DNA of 5,783 bases from Bacillota bacterium (GTDB lineage: Bacteria; Bacillota; Bacilli; Alicyclobacillales; SLC66). Positions 1 to 5,783 of this stretch are shown piece after piece. Below the pieces are notes generated by a model. It did no database searches. It saw only the letters and a list, made by a program, of their open reading frames with translations, and was not told where the DNA came from. Position 1 is the first letter of the stretch; every line of letters starts with the position of its first letter. The DNA is taken from NCBI GenBank assembly GCA_021797415.1, contig JAJZZT010000328.1, positions 1 through 5,783 on the forward strand, read 5' to 3'. The translations under genes and the position numbers were made by a program.

Positions 1-239
1 GACACAAACTGCGCCAGCCAGTTCCGCCCCGCGTCGGATACACTGCCGGAGCCGCCCTCCACGCTGTTCGGGTACGCAATGGCGATGTGGCGCGCCAGCG
101 TCGCCGCAACGGACTTCTGCTGGCTGATCATCCACGCGGAGAGACTCAGATAGGTAAAAGCGGTGAACAGCAGGAGGATGGCCGTGAGAATCGCGGTCGA
201 GAGCAGGGATACCTTCCAGGTGATCGACAGTTTGCTCAT
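1..239 (-). CDS. Sensor histidine kinase, N-terminal part only (cut by left edge)
   Basis: Reading leftwards from ATG at 239, the frame is open to the window edge for 79 codons. The product begins MSKLSITWKVSLLSTAILTA and has a basic start followed by a hydrophobic stretch at about residues 8-35, a typical first membrane helix of a sensor kinase. Residues 36-79 (with SAWMISQQKSVAATLARHIA) would be the start of the extracytoplasmic sensor region. The catalytic H-box and ATPase domains lie outside the window, so the kinase call rests on position: the ATG overlaps the response regulator stop codon as ATGA (236-239), the usual translationally coupled order of regulator then kinase. Only a weak AAAGAG-like purine stretch precedes the ATG, consistent with coupling. 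By family knowledge it would autophosphorylate on histidine and pass the phosphate to the adjacent regulator. The signal it senses cannot be told from this fragment. Confidence 0.8.
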   Translation of the reverse strand, partial: MSKLSITWKVSLLSTAILTAILLLFTAFTYLSLSAWMISQQKSVAATLARHIAIAYPNSVEGGSGSVSDAGRNWLAQFV

Positions 240-919
240 ATCTCTTTCAGCGTGTACCCCACCCCGCGAACGGTGTGAAGCAGCGACCGCGCCTGACCGT
301 CGTCAATTTTCGCGCGCAGATAGCGCACGTAAACGTCCACAACGTTCGTCTCGCCCGTGAAATCATAGCCCCACACATTGCGCAGGATCACGTCGCGCGA
401 CAGGACGTGCGCGCGATTCTCCAAGAAAAACTGCAACAGCGCGAATTCCTTTGGCGTCAGTTGGATCGTGCTGCCGGCGCGCATGACATGCCGCGTCTCC
501 AGGTTCATCTCAAGATCCGCGAGACGCAGCACCGCGCCGCCCTCGCTTCCGTATGACGCGCGCCGCATCAGTCCGCGCATGCGCGCCATGAGTTCCTCGA
601 TCGCAAATGGTTTTACGAGGTAATCGTCGGCGCCGAAATCCAGTCCCGCGATGCGGTCGGACACCGCGCCCTTGGCCGTCACCATGATGATCGGCACGCG
701 GCTTTCGGCCCGGATCCTGCGGCACACCTCCAAGCCGCTTATGCCAGGCAGCATGACGTCCAGCAGAACGATATCCCACGCCTGCGTCAGCGCACGCTCA
801 AGTCCGATCCGGCCGTCGGAGGCCAATTCCACATCATACCCCTCGTGCTTCAATTCCAGTTCGACAAGATCGGCGATTCCCTGATCATCCTCGATAAAGA
901 GAACTTTCTCCTTGCCCAC
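236..919 (-). CDS. OmpR/PhoB-family response regulator
   Basis: A 227-residue DNA-binding response regulator, the normal length for the family. The receiver domain covers residues 4-118: acidic pocket E10-D11-D12, phosphoacceptor D54 in VLLDVMLPG, T81 in IIMVTAKG and K103 in YLVKPF. The winged-helix output domain covers about 128-225, with LTPKEFALL at 154-162, the recognition-helix stretch TNVVDVYVRYLRAKID at 191-206 and the closing wing TVRGVGYTL at 216-224. All phosphorylation residues are intact, so it should be functional. I chose GTG at 919 because GGAGG (928-932) lies 8 bases upstream and the protein then starts MGKEKVLFIEDD, right at the receiver fold. ATG at 934 is possible but has no ribosome binding site, and ATG at 967 lies inside the promoter -10 box. 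It overlaps the kinase gene by 4 bases, and its promoter region is shared with the divergent transporter operon, a likely but unproven target. Confidence 0.95.
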   Translation of the reverse strand: MGKEKVLFIEDDQGIADLVELELKHEGYDVELASDGRIGLERALTQAWDIVLLDVMLPGISGLEVCRRIRAESRVPIIMVTAKGAVSDRIAGLDFGADDYLVKPFAIEELMARMRGLMRRASYGSEGGAVLRLADLEMNLETRHVMRAGSTIQLTPKEFALLQFFLENRAHVLSRDVILRNVWGYDFTGETNVVDVYVRYLRAKIDDGQARSLLHTVRGVGYTLKEI

Positions 920-927
920 CGCCGCAT

Positions 928-932
928 CCTCC
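928..932 (-). promoter_or_regulatory. Ribosome binding site deciding the response regulator start
   Basis: GGAGG on the minus strand, 8 bases before GTG at 919. It overlaps the last base of the alternative ATG at 932-934, which has no comparable purine tract of its own. This is why the GTG start is preferred. Confidence 0.6.
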
Positions 933-940
933 ATGGAAGT

Positions 941-965
941 CGATATAAAGAGCGATATCGCGCTC
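941..965 (-). promoter_or_regulatory. Possible operator: direct and inverted repeats at the regulator transcription start
   Basis: CGATAT occurs on the plus strand at 941-946 and again at 953-958, a 12-base period. The second copy is part of the perfect palindrome GCGATATCGC (952-961), and GAGCG (950-954) with CGCTC (961-965) forms a second inverted repeat. The group sits directly downstream of the -10 box, across the expected transcription start near 959. OmpR-family regulators bind short direct repeats, usually 10-11 bases apart, so autoregulation is conceivable. The repeats are short and could be chance. Confidence 0.25.
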
Positions 966-974
966 ATTATATCA
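966..974 (-). promoter_or_regulatory. Extended -10 promoter for the two-component operon
   Basis: The minus strand reads TGATATAAT: a perfect TATAAT (971-966) with the extended-10 TG one base before it. No good TTGACA-like box is seen 16-18 bases further upstream, which is acceptable for an extended -10 promoter. Transcription would begin near 959, giving a leader of about 40 bases before GTG 919. This excludes the upstream ATG at 967 as a start. Confidence 0.6.
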
Positions 975-1047
975 GACGAACATGCGGCGCTCGTTTAGGA
1001 ATATCTCATGGATCTGCAACTTTTCCCCCTTCATTTCGTATACACTG

Positions 1048-1557
1048 ATGACGGAAAGCAAAAAAAGGGGAAAGAAGGGGAATCCCATCAACAATCAGAA
1101 GAAGTACATAGGGTTGGCCATCATTCTCGGATTGATCGGGCTGATTGCCATCGTCGCATTCAGCGGCAATCCGCACCTGTCCGGCGTCAACACCGTCATC
1201 GTCCTCATCCTTGACATCGCGGCTCTCGTGCTGTCCTTTTTTGCGGGGCGGGCAGCCAAGCGGGCAGGCGGAAAGGCGTTGTGGCGAGGCGCTTTTGTGG
1301 GGCTGATTTTTGGCGTCGTGTCCGCCGCGGGAGCGTTTTTCGTGCACATCTCCAATGCGCAGATCCAGCAGCAGATCCAGAAAACCCACTCGTCTGCGCC
1401 GCTCTCCGTCGCACAACTGTCCGCCATCGTCAATTCTCCGGCTGTTCACGCTCTTGGAATCGTGGAAAACGGCATTCTGTTCGGCGTGCTGGGGCTGCTC
1501 GTCGGCCTGATCGGCGGCGCGTCCACGAAACGCGACGGGGAACAGGAGGCTGTGTAG
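1048..1557 (+). CDS. Small four-helix membrane protein of unknown family, transporter partner
   Basis: A 169-residue integral membrane protein that I do not recognise as a named family. The N-terminus is strongly basic (K5, K6, R7, K9, K10). Predicted helices are at about 20-38, 48-67, 80-100 and 138-157. The loop at 68-79 (GRAAKRAGGKALWR region) and the C-terminal KRDGEQEAV are charged, so the positive-inside rule puts both ends in the cytoplasm and the 101-137 loop outside. That loop starts with a glutamine-rich stretch (NAQIQQQIQK). The stop codon is one base before the ABC transporter ATG, and the transporter ribosome binding site lies inside this gene, so the two are co-transcribed and probably coupled. 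A role as accessory subunit of the transporter is inferred from this. The start is uncertain: ATG 1048 has no ribosome binding site, while ATG 982 would add 22 poorly hydrophobic residues from the divergent promoter region. Confidence 0.75.
   Translation: MTESKKRGKKGNPINNQKKYIGLAIILGLIGLIAIVAFSGNPHLSGVNTVIVLILDIAALVLSFFAGRAAKRAGGKALWRGAFVGLIFGVVSAAGAFFVHISNAQIQQQIQKTHSSAPLSVAQLSAIVNSPAVHALGIVENGILFGVLGLLVGLIGGASTKRDGEQEAV
1544..1549 (+). promoter_or_regulatory. Ribosome binding site of the ABC transporter gene
   Basis: AGGAGG, a full match to the consensus, 9 bases before ATG 1559. It lies within the last codons of the upstream membrane-protein gene, so translation of the two is probably coupled. 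It fixes the transporter start at 1559. Confidence 0.85.
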
Positions 1558-1558
1558 G

Positions 1559-3604
1559 ATGTCGTCTGCAGAATCGCAACAACAGTCGTCCGCCACCGTC
1601 CGTCTGCGCGGCGTGTGGAAGCACTACCGCAGAGGCGGCGAGGACATCCCCGCCGCGGCGGATATTTCACTCGATCTTCAGGCGGGCACGCTCACGTGCA
1701 TCCTTGGCCCGTCCGGGGGCGGCAAATCGACGCTCCTGCATCTGATGGGCGGCATGGACCGGCCCAGCGACGGCGAGATCATCGTCCACGGACGCGACAT
1801 CACCAAACTCAAATCCGACGCGCTGTCGGCGTACCGCCGTCGCGATGTCGGTTTTGTTTTTCAGGCATTTCACCTGCTTCCCGGGCGGACGGCGGCGGAA
1901 AACGCCGAGTTGCCCCTCGCCATGGCCGGGATGGAAAGAGCGGACAGGCACAGACGCGCCCTGGACCTGCTCGATCGCGTGGGACTGCGCGACCGCGCGG
2001 ACCACAAACCGAACCAACTGTCCGGCGGCCAGTCGCAGAGAGTGGCCGTGGCGCGGGCGCTCGCGGCGGACCCCGCCGTCATCCTGGCCGACGAGCCGAC
2101 GGGAAACCTGGACAGTCAAAGCGGCCGGGAGATCATGGAACTGCTCCATACGATCGCGCACGAGGACGGACGGACCGTCGTCGTCGTCACGCACAATGAA
2201 GAGTTCATCCCGTTCGCCGACCGCATCGTGCGGATTCGCGACGGGCGCGTGCAGAGTGATGAGCGGCGCGACGGAGCGATGGGGCGCGACGGCGGCGATC
2301 ACGCGGCCGGATCCCTCTCCCCTGCGCCGCGCGGCGTCCGCTTCGGGACGCTGGCGGGCATGGCCGTCAAAGCAGTCAGACGGCGCTTCGGACGCGCCAC
2401 GCTCACCGGGCTCGGGATCGCGATCGGAGTCGCCGCGACCGTTTTGCTCATGGGCGTCGGCAACGGCCTGGAATCCGGCGTCGTAAAAAGTCTGACAACC
2501 TTTGGCCCACTCACGTCCATCACGGTTTCACCGCAAAAGGTGTCCGGCACATCAAGCCCGTTTGCGCCGAACACCGTGAGCGGTCCCACCAAGCCCATCA
2601 CTCCCGCGGCGCTGAGCAAACTCGCCGCCTTGCCCGGCGCGCGAGCCGCGTACGCAAGCACCACCTTTTTCGTCAATCTCCAGGTAGGCGGCGTGAGCAC
2701 ACTCTCGGAACTGGTCAATCTGCCGCCGCAGAGCCTGAACGATGTGGGAGGCATCCGGCCGACGCTAAAATTCGGCGCGTGGCCGCAACCCGGAGAACTC
2801 CTGCTCTCCACCCGTTCCGCAGATGCGCTGCAGGGCGGACACAAACCAAATCCTAAGCGGTTGCTCGGAAAGCGGATCAACGTCCAGTTGCAGGGAATGT
2901 CCGGCGGCATTCTGGGAGGCGGCACGGGATTTGTCACGCCGCAAAGGCACCTGCCGACAGAACAGTTCCGGGTGGCGGGGATTGTCACGGGCAACGGCAT
3001 GGATTATATTTCCTATCCCTCTGCGCTGGAGTGGGTCAAGAAAATCTCCGGTTCCGGCGCGATTCACTACCCCGGAGCGACGGTGATCGCGAACAACATC
3101 TCGGATGTGTCCGCGCTGTCGGCGCACATTGGCCATCTCGGCTACGGCACGACGACCGTGCAACAGATCCTGAAGTCCATCACGAAGGGTTTTGCGGCGG
3201 TCGAAGCCGGACTTGGCGTCATCGGCGGCATCGCGCTCGTGGTGGCCGGGCTCATGATCAGCGTGATCATGAGCATGTCCGTCCTGGAACGGCGGCGTGA
3301 GATTGGCATCCTGCGCGCGGTCGGAGCGCGCAAGCGCGATATCGCCCGCCTGTTCCTGACGGAGGTCGCGACCATCGGATTGGCCGGGGGCGTCGTCGGC
3401 CTCGGCATCGGCTGGGGCGCCGGGGCCGTCATCAACCAGATCGTGCGCCAGACATCGGGTTCCGCACAGGGCATCTTCCACCTCCCTCTGTGGCTGATCG
3501 CGCTCGCCCTTTTGTTCGGCGTCGCGGTATCGCTGCTCGCCGGCTGGATCCCCGCCGCCCGCGCGGCGCGCTTGAATCCGGTCGACGCGCTGCACACCGA
3601 ATGA
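1559..3604 (+). CDS. MacB-type ABC transporter, fused ATPase and permease
   Basis: A 681-residue fusion of an ATPase and a MacB/FtsX-type permease in the order of E. coli MacB. ATPase, residues 13-230: Walker [10 protein letters not shown] at 50-58, Q-loop Gln102 in VFQAF, signature [15 protein letters not shown] at 154-168, Walker B VILADEP at 174-180 with catalytic Glu179, D-loop NLDS at 183-186, and switch His212. A charged linker (231-262) leads to the first helix at about 281-300. An extracytoplasmic domain follows (about 301-545, with a glycine-rich segment [11 protein letters not shown] at 448-458), then helices near 550-575, 603-628 and 644-664. The cytoplasmic coupling stretch [20 protein letters not shown] (576-595) and the ending [16 protein letters not shown] are classic for the family. 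All ATPase residues are present, so it should be active. MacB-type proteins are mechanotransmission pumps that move peptides, toxins or lipoproteins rather than importing nutrients. No MacA-like adaptor gene lies beside it. Substrate unknown. Confidence 0.95.
   Translation: MSSAESQQQSSATVRLRGVWKHYRRGGEDIPAAADISLDLQAGTLTCILGPSGGGKSTLLHLMGGMDRPSDGEIIVHGRDITKLKSDALSAYRRRDVGFVFQAFHLLPGRTAAENAELPLAMAGMERADRHRRALDLLDRVGLRDRADHKPNQLSGGQSQRVAVARALAADPAVILADEPTGNLDSQSGREIMELLHTIAHEDGRTVVVVTHNEEFIPFADRIVRIRDGRVQSDERRDGAMGRDGGDHAAGSLSPAPRGVRFGTLAGMAVKAVRRRFGRATLTGLGIAIGVAATVLLMGVGNGLESGVVKSLTTFGPLTSITVSPQKVSGTSSPFAPNTVSGPTKPITPAALSKLAALPGARAAYASTTFFVNLQVGGVSTLSELVNLPPQSLNDVGGIRPTLKFGAWPQPGELLLSTRSADALQGGHKPNPKRLLGKRINVQLQGMSGGILGGGTGFVTPQRHLPTEQFRVAGIVTGNGMDYISYPSALEWVKKISGSGAIHYPGATVIANNISDVSALSAHIGHLGYGTTTVQQILKSITKGFAAVEAGLGVIGGIALVVAGLMISVIMSMSVLERRREIGILRAVGARKRDIARLFLTEVATIGLAGGVVGLGIGWGAGAVINQIVRQTSGSAQGIFHLPLWLIALALLFGVAVSLLAGWIPAARAARLNPVDALHTE
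3250..3274. repeat. Perfect inverted repeat inside the permease coding region
   Basis: GCTCATGATCA (3250-3260) and TGATCATGAGC (3264-3274) are exact reverse complements separated by GCG. The repeat encodes part of the second membrane helix (GLMISVIMS, residues 564-572), a peptide that itself reads nearly symmetrically. There is no following T tract, so it is not an intrinsic terminator. It could be an mRNA hairpin or protein site, or a by-product of the coding sequence. Confidence 0.6.
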
Positions 3605-3636
3605 CGTATGTGCTCATAGTTGATCCGTCGCCGCGA

Positions 3637-4611
3637 TTATCGCATCCACGCATAATAATAGACGATGCAAAGAAGTGCGCAAATCCATGAAACAGCGCTG
3701 AAGACCAAGACAATCCTGTTTTCATCCCAGCCGTACTTCAGCCCGAAATGATAATGGACGGGCGACATGCGAAAGATCCTTCTGCCCGTCCGCTTGAAGT
3801 ATCCCACCTGAATGATGACCGACAGGATCTCGGCCAAATAGACGAAGAACAACAGAGGCAACAGAATGACCACATGCTCCAGGACGCCCAGAAAGGCGAG
3901 CGTCCCCCCGATCGCCATGGATCCCGTGTCGCCCATGATGATGCTGGCGGGAAAGCGGTTGTAAAAAAGAAAGGCGAGCAGACTGACCATCATCATGAGG
4001 CAGAATGTCCGCACGTCCGCACTGCGGCTGATGACAAAAAAGAAAAAATAGCTCGGGATAGCGACCGTTGCCAGAAGTCCGTCCAACCCATCCGTAAAAT
4101 TGATCGCGTTGGTCGCGCCGACGATGATCAGCGCGACGGCCGCAAAAAACACCGCGCCGGGCAACTGGAACGCGACGCCGCGCGCAATGGAGAGCTGCGC
4201 GCCGAGCATCCCTGCACGAAGGAGATAGTAAAGCAGCGTCCCCGTAATGACAAATTGCCATCCCAACTTGGCATTGGCGGAAATCCCGTCGCGTTTTGTG
4301 CGCACTTTTCGCAGGTCGTCGGCAAAACCGATGAGCGCAAACAGGCACAATGCGATGCCAAGCAGCGCGGTGCGGCCGGTCGGCTGGACATAGACCGCCG
4401 CGGCGCCCGCCAGGAGAAACACCAACCCGCCCATAAGCGGCGTGCCGAGCTTTCTGTGCTGGTCGTCGGGCAGTTCTTTGCGGATCGGCTGGACGAGATG
4501 GTACACCTTGAACACCCGCCGCAAGACGGGGATCACGGCCAGAATCACCAGGAAGAGCAAAAGTGCGGGGATGGCCAGAGTCAAACGATGACGCCACCTT
4601 CCGTGGGACAT
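3637..4611 (-). CDS. mraY: MraY-family phospho-MurNAc-pentapeptide transferase
   Basis: A 324-residue protein with about ten membrane helices, the usual MraY length in Gram-positives. MraY moves phospho-MurNAc-pentapeptide from UDP to undecaprenyl phosphate, making lipid I at the inner face of the membrane. Family motifs in order: HRKLGTPLMGG at 52-62, FADDLRKVR at 96-104 with Asp98-Asp99, NAINFTDGLDGL at 168-179 with Asp174, FPASIIMGDTGS at 220-231, and RRIFRMSPVHYHFGLKYGW at 277-295. The last one marks MraY as against WecA/TagO, but the usual HHH reads HYH (286-288) and the Glu after HHHF is Gly290. It stands apart from any visible murE, murD or ftsW, so it may be a second copy with a special role; this cannot be decided from the window. 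ATG 4611 is preferred (weak GGA 7 bases upstream); TTG 4623 would add four residues. It converges with the ABC gene, 32 bases away, and follows the glycosyltransferase in the same direction. Confidence 0.93.
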   Translation of the reverse strand: MSHGRWRHRLTLAIPALLLFLVILAVIPVLRRVFKVYHLVQPIRKELPDDQHRKLGTPLMGGLVFLLAGAAAVYVQPTGRTALLGIALCLFALIGFADDLRKVRTKRDGISANAKLGWQFVITGTLLYYLLRAGMLGAQLSIARGVAFQLPGAVFFAAVALIIVGATNAINFTDGLDGLLATVAIPSYFFFFVISRSADVRTFCLMMMVSLLAFLFYNRFPASIIMGDTGSMAIGGTLAFLGVLEHVVILLPLLFFVYLAEILSVIIQVGYFKRTGRRIFRMSPVHYHFGLKYGWDENRIVLVFSAVSWICALLCIVYYYAWMR

Positions 4612-4650
4612 GTGATAATCCAAATTTCCAGGCCGAATCTAATTTCTCTC

Positions 4651-4656
4651 ATTATA
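4651..4656 (-). promoter_or_regulatory. Candidate -10 box of the mraY promoter
   Basis: A perfect TATAAT on the minus strand in the 80-base gap between the glycosyltransferase stop and the mraY start. Transcription from it would begin near 4644, about 33 bases before ATG 4611. No convincing -35 box or extended-10 TG is visible, so its strength is uncertain, but it suggests that mraY need not depend on readthrough from the glycosyltransferase gene. Confidence 0.45.
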
Positions 4657-4691
4657 TGCTATGCTTGTCCCCGCAGCGCAGAATCGTGATT

Positions 4692-5783
4692 TCAAACTGC
4701 GCCCGATCTTCGGGGGTTCCGGCCACGCCCCGGCGCCAACTGCGCCGCATACAGCCGGACGAGCCGGCGGGCCATCCGTTCTGCGGAAAATCTCTCACGC
4801 ACGACGCCGGCCAGCACTCTTGCATCCCGCCGCGCCGCCGGGCGATCCCTGCGCACCGCCTCCAGATCGCGCATCACCGGCGAATGGTGCCATGATTGCC
4901 GGTGTGCGTCATGGTCGCCAAAGTTCGTTCTGTACATAGACTCGATGTTCTCCGGTGTGACTCGCCCGATGTACCGCGCATACCCGCCCGCGATCGTCGG
5001 CACGCCGCACGCCATCGCTTCGAGCGCCACACGCCCCGTCCCGATCACGACATCGCACGCCCGATAAAAGTCGGCCATGTCAGAACGCGCGCCAAGCACC
5101 ATGCACCGATTCCCGGGTTTTTGCTGCGCGCGCGAATGGCGCCCGGCAATGATGGCATACGTGTGCCTGTGCGAAGCGGAGTATCGGCTAAGAAGCGCGC
5201 CGATGCGGCGGCTCAGGTTCAGCTTGTCGCCCGTGAAGCGTCCGGCGTATCCCACCACAAAGCCGTCATCCGGAATGTGCAGCCGCTTGCGCAGCGTCGA
5301 CCCGTGTCCCGGATGGAATACCCGCGTGGGCACTCCATTCTCGATGTAATGAATCTTGTGCAACGGCACCCCGCAGGATGCGACGTAATCCCGGATGGCC
5401 GGCGACACCGCGACCACCGCATTCGCAGCGGTCGCGCAGATGTTGAGCGTGCGAGGATCCACGTAGCGACCGTGCACCGTGAATACGGCGGGCAAGGCGC
5501 CGCGGCCCCACAATCGCCGGACCAGCCGGAAACTTTCCGCATCGTGCGCATGCAGGATCTGATACCCATGCTTTTCGACCACGCGGCGCAGCACCGTCGC
5601 CTGATCGGGATAGGCGGGATCCGTATAAATCGGTATGCCGTATTGTCGAAACAGCGGCAACCACGCCCCGCCAGCCGTGAAAACGCCCACCGCATGGCCC
5701 ATGCGCCTGAGTTCCGTCGCCAGGGCGAGCACATGCGTCTCCGTTCCGCCTCCATTCCAAAGCCGATGGATCAACAGCAGAAT
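4692..5783 (-). CDS. Glycosyltransferase, family 4-type GT-B fold (5' end cut by right edge)
   Basis: The frame is open from the right edge to a TGA at 4692, giving 363 visible residues. The visible start ILLLIHRLWNGGGTETHVLA is the first strand and glycine-rich loop of a GT-B enzyme, so probably only a few codons are missing; TTG 5774 is in frame but unlikely to be the true start. Numbering from the first visible codon, the N-terminal domain contains LHAHDAESF at about 77-85 and FTVHGRYVD at about 101-109. The C-terminal donor domain has VGYAGRFTGDK at about 177-187, VIGTGRVALEAMACGVPTIAGG at about 246-267 and a TNFGDH segment near 286-291. These fit retaining nucleotide-sugar glycosyltransferases of the GT4 type, acting at the cytoplasmic face on surface glycan or glycolipid. 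The first Glu of the EX7E motif is not present (Ile or Gly there); Glu255 is. Donor and acceptor cannot be inferred. No signal peptide is seen. mraY lies downstream on the same strand. Confidence 0.88.
   Translation of the reverse strand: MLLLIHRLWNGGGTETHVLALATELRRMGHAVGVFTAGGAWLPLFRQYGIPIYTDPAYPDQATVLRRVVEKHGYQILHAHDAESFRLVRRLWGRGALPAVFTVHGRYVDPRTLNICATAANAVVAVSPAIRDYVASCGVPLHKIHYIENGVPTRVFHPGHGSTLRKRLHIPDDGFVVGYAGRFTGDKLNLSRRIGALLSRYSASHRHTYAIIAGRHSRAQQKPGNRCMVLGARSDMADFYRACDVVIGTGRVALEAMACGVPTIAGGYARYIGRVTPENIESMYRTNFGDHDAHRQSWHHSPVMRDLEAVRRDRPAARRDARVLAGVVRERFSAERMARRLVRLYAAQLAPGRGRNPRRSGAV

Noticed and set aside
932..967. Longer response regulator starts at ATG 967 or ATG 934
   Set aside because: ATG 967 overlaps the TATAAT box and could not be in the transcript. 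ATG 934 lacks a ribosome binding site, while GTG 919 has GGAGG at 8 bases.
1006..1596. A 196-codon open frame on the minus strand, antisense to the four-helix protein
   Set aside because: It is hydrophilic with runs of Asp and Arg and runs across the gene junction. The plus-strand frame has coherent membrane helices, charged loops and correct gene spacing.
2765..3595. A 276-codon open frame on the minus strand, antisense to the permease
   Set aside because: Composition is low-complexity Arg, Asp, Gly and His without motifs, while the opposite strand encodes the end of a clear MacB-type protein with no break.
3634..3644. GCGAT-T-ATCGC palindrome at the end of mraY, considered as a terminator
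   Set aside because: A one-base centre cannot form a useful hairpin loop, arms are 5 bases, and no T tract follows on either side.
3748..4689. A 313-codon open frame on the plus strand, antisense to mraY
   Set aside because: The product is highly charged, rich in D, R, Q and K, with no recognisable domain. It is the mirror of membrane-helix codons in GC-rich DNA, and the minus strand carries clear MraY motifs over the same bases.
4676..4702. GCGCAG/CTGCGC inverted repeat around the glycosyltransferase stop, considered as a terminator
   Set aside because: The stem is only 6 base pairs with a 15-base loop, and no T run follows it on the minus strand.

Overview
The window looks like chromosomal DNA from a bacterium of high GC content (roughly 60% by eye). 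It is most plausibly a Gram-positive, Bacillota-type organism. The evidence is a strong AGGAGG ribosome binding site in front of the ABC gene, a 324-residue MraY of Bacillus-like length, and a MacB-type transporter without a membrane-fusion protein beside it. This assignment is an inference. No rRNA, tRNA, CRISPR array, insertion sequence or phage gene was seen.

Layout. (1) Positions 1-974, minus strand: an OmpR-family two-component system. The response regulator is complete (236-919) and overlaps by 4 bases the start of a sensor histidine kinase that is cut by the left edge. Its promoter is an extended -10 box at 966-974, and the best ribosome-binding-site and start pair is GGAGG with GTG at 919. 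(2) Positions 1048-3604, plus strand, divergent from the regulators: a two-gene operon of a 169-residue four-helix membrane protein of unknown family and a 681-residue MacB-type ABC transporter with ATPase and permease fused. The two genes are one base apart. (3) Positions 3637-4656, minus strand, convergent with the transporter: an MraY-family lipid I synthase gene with its own -10 box. (4) Positions 4692-5783, minus strand, upstream of mraY: a family-4-type glycosyltransferase that lacks probably only its first few codons at the right edge.

How the parts may work together. A two-component system divergent from an ABC exporter is a common layout for sensing and exporting envelope-active compounds, so the regulators may control the transporter; this is inferred from position only. 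The MraY and glycosyltransferase genes point to cell-wall or surface-glycan synthesis. The window therefore reads as a cell-envelope neighbourhood. Its less ordinary points are the pairing of a fused MacB-type protein with a small four-helix protein instead of a MacA partner, an MraY outside any visible division and cell-wall cluster with HYH in place of HHH, a glycosyltransferase lacking the first Glu of the EX7E motif, and a perfect 11-base-arm inverted repeat inside the permease coding sequence. I found nothing that clearly amounts to an undescribed system.
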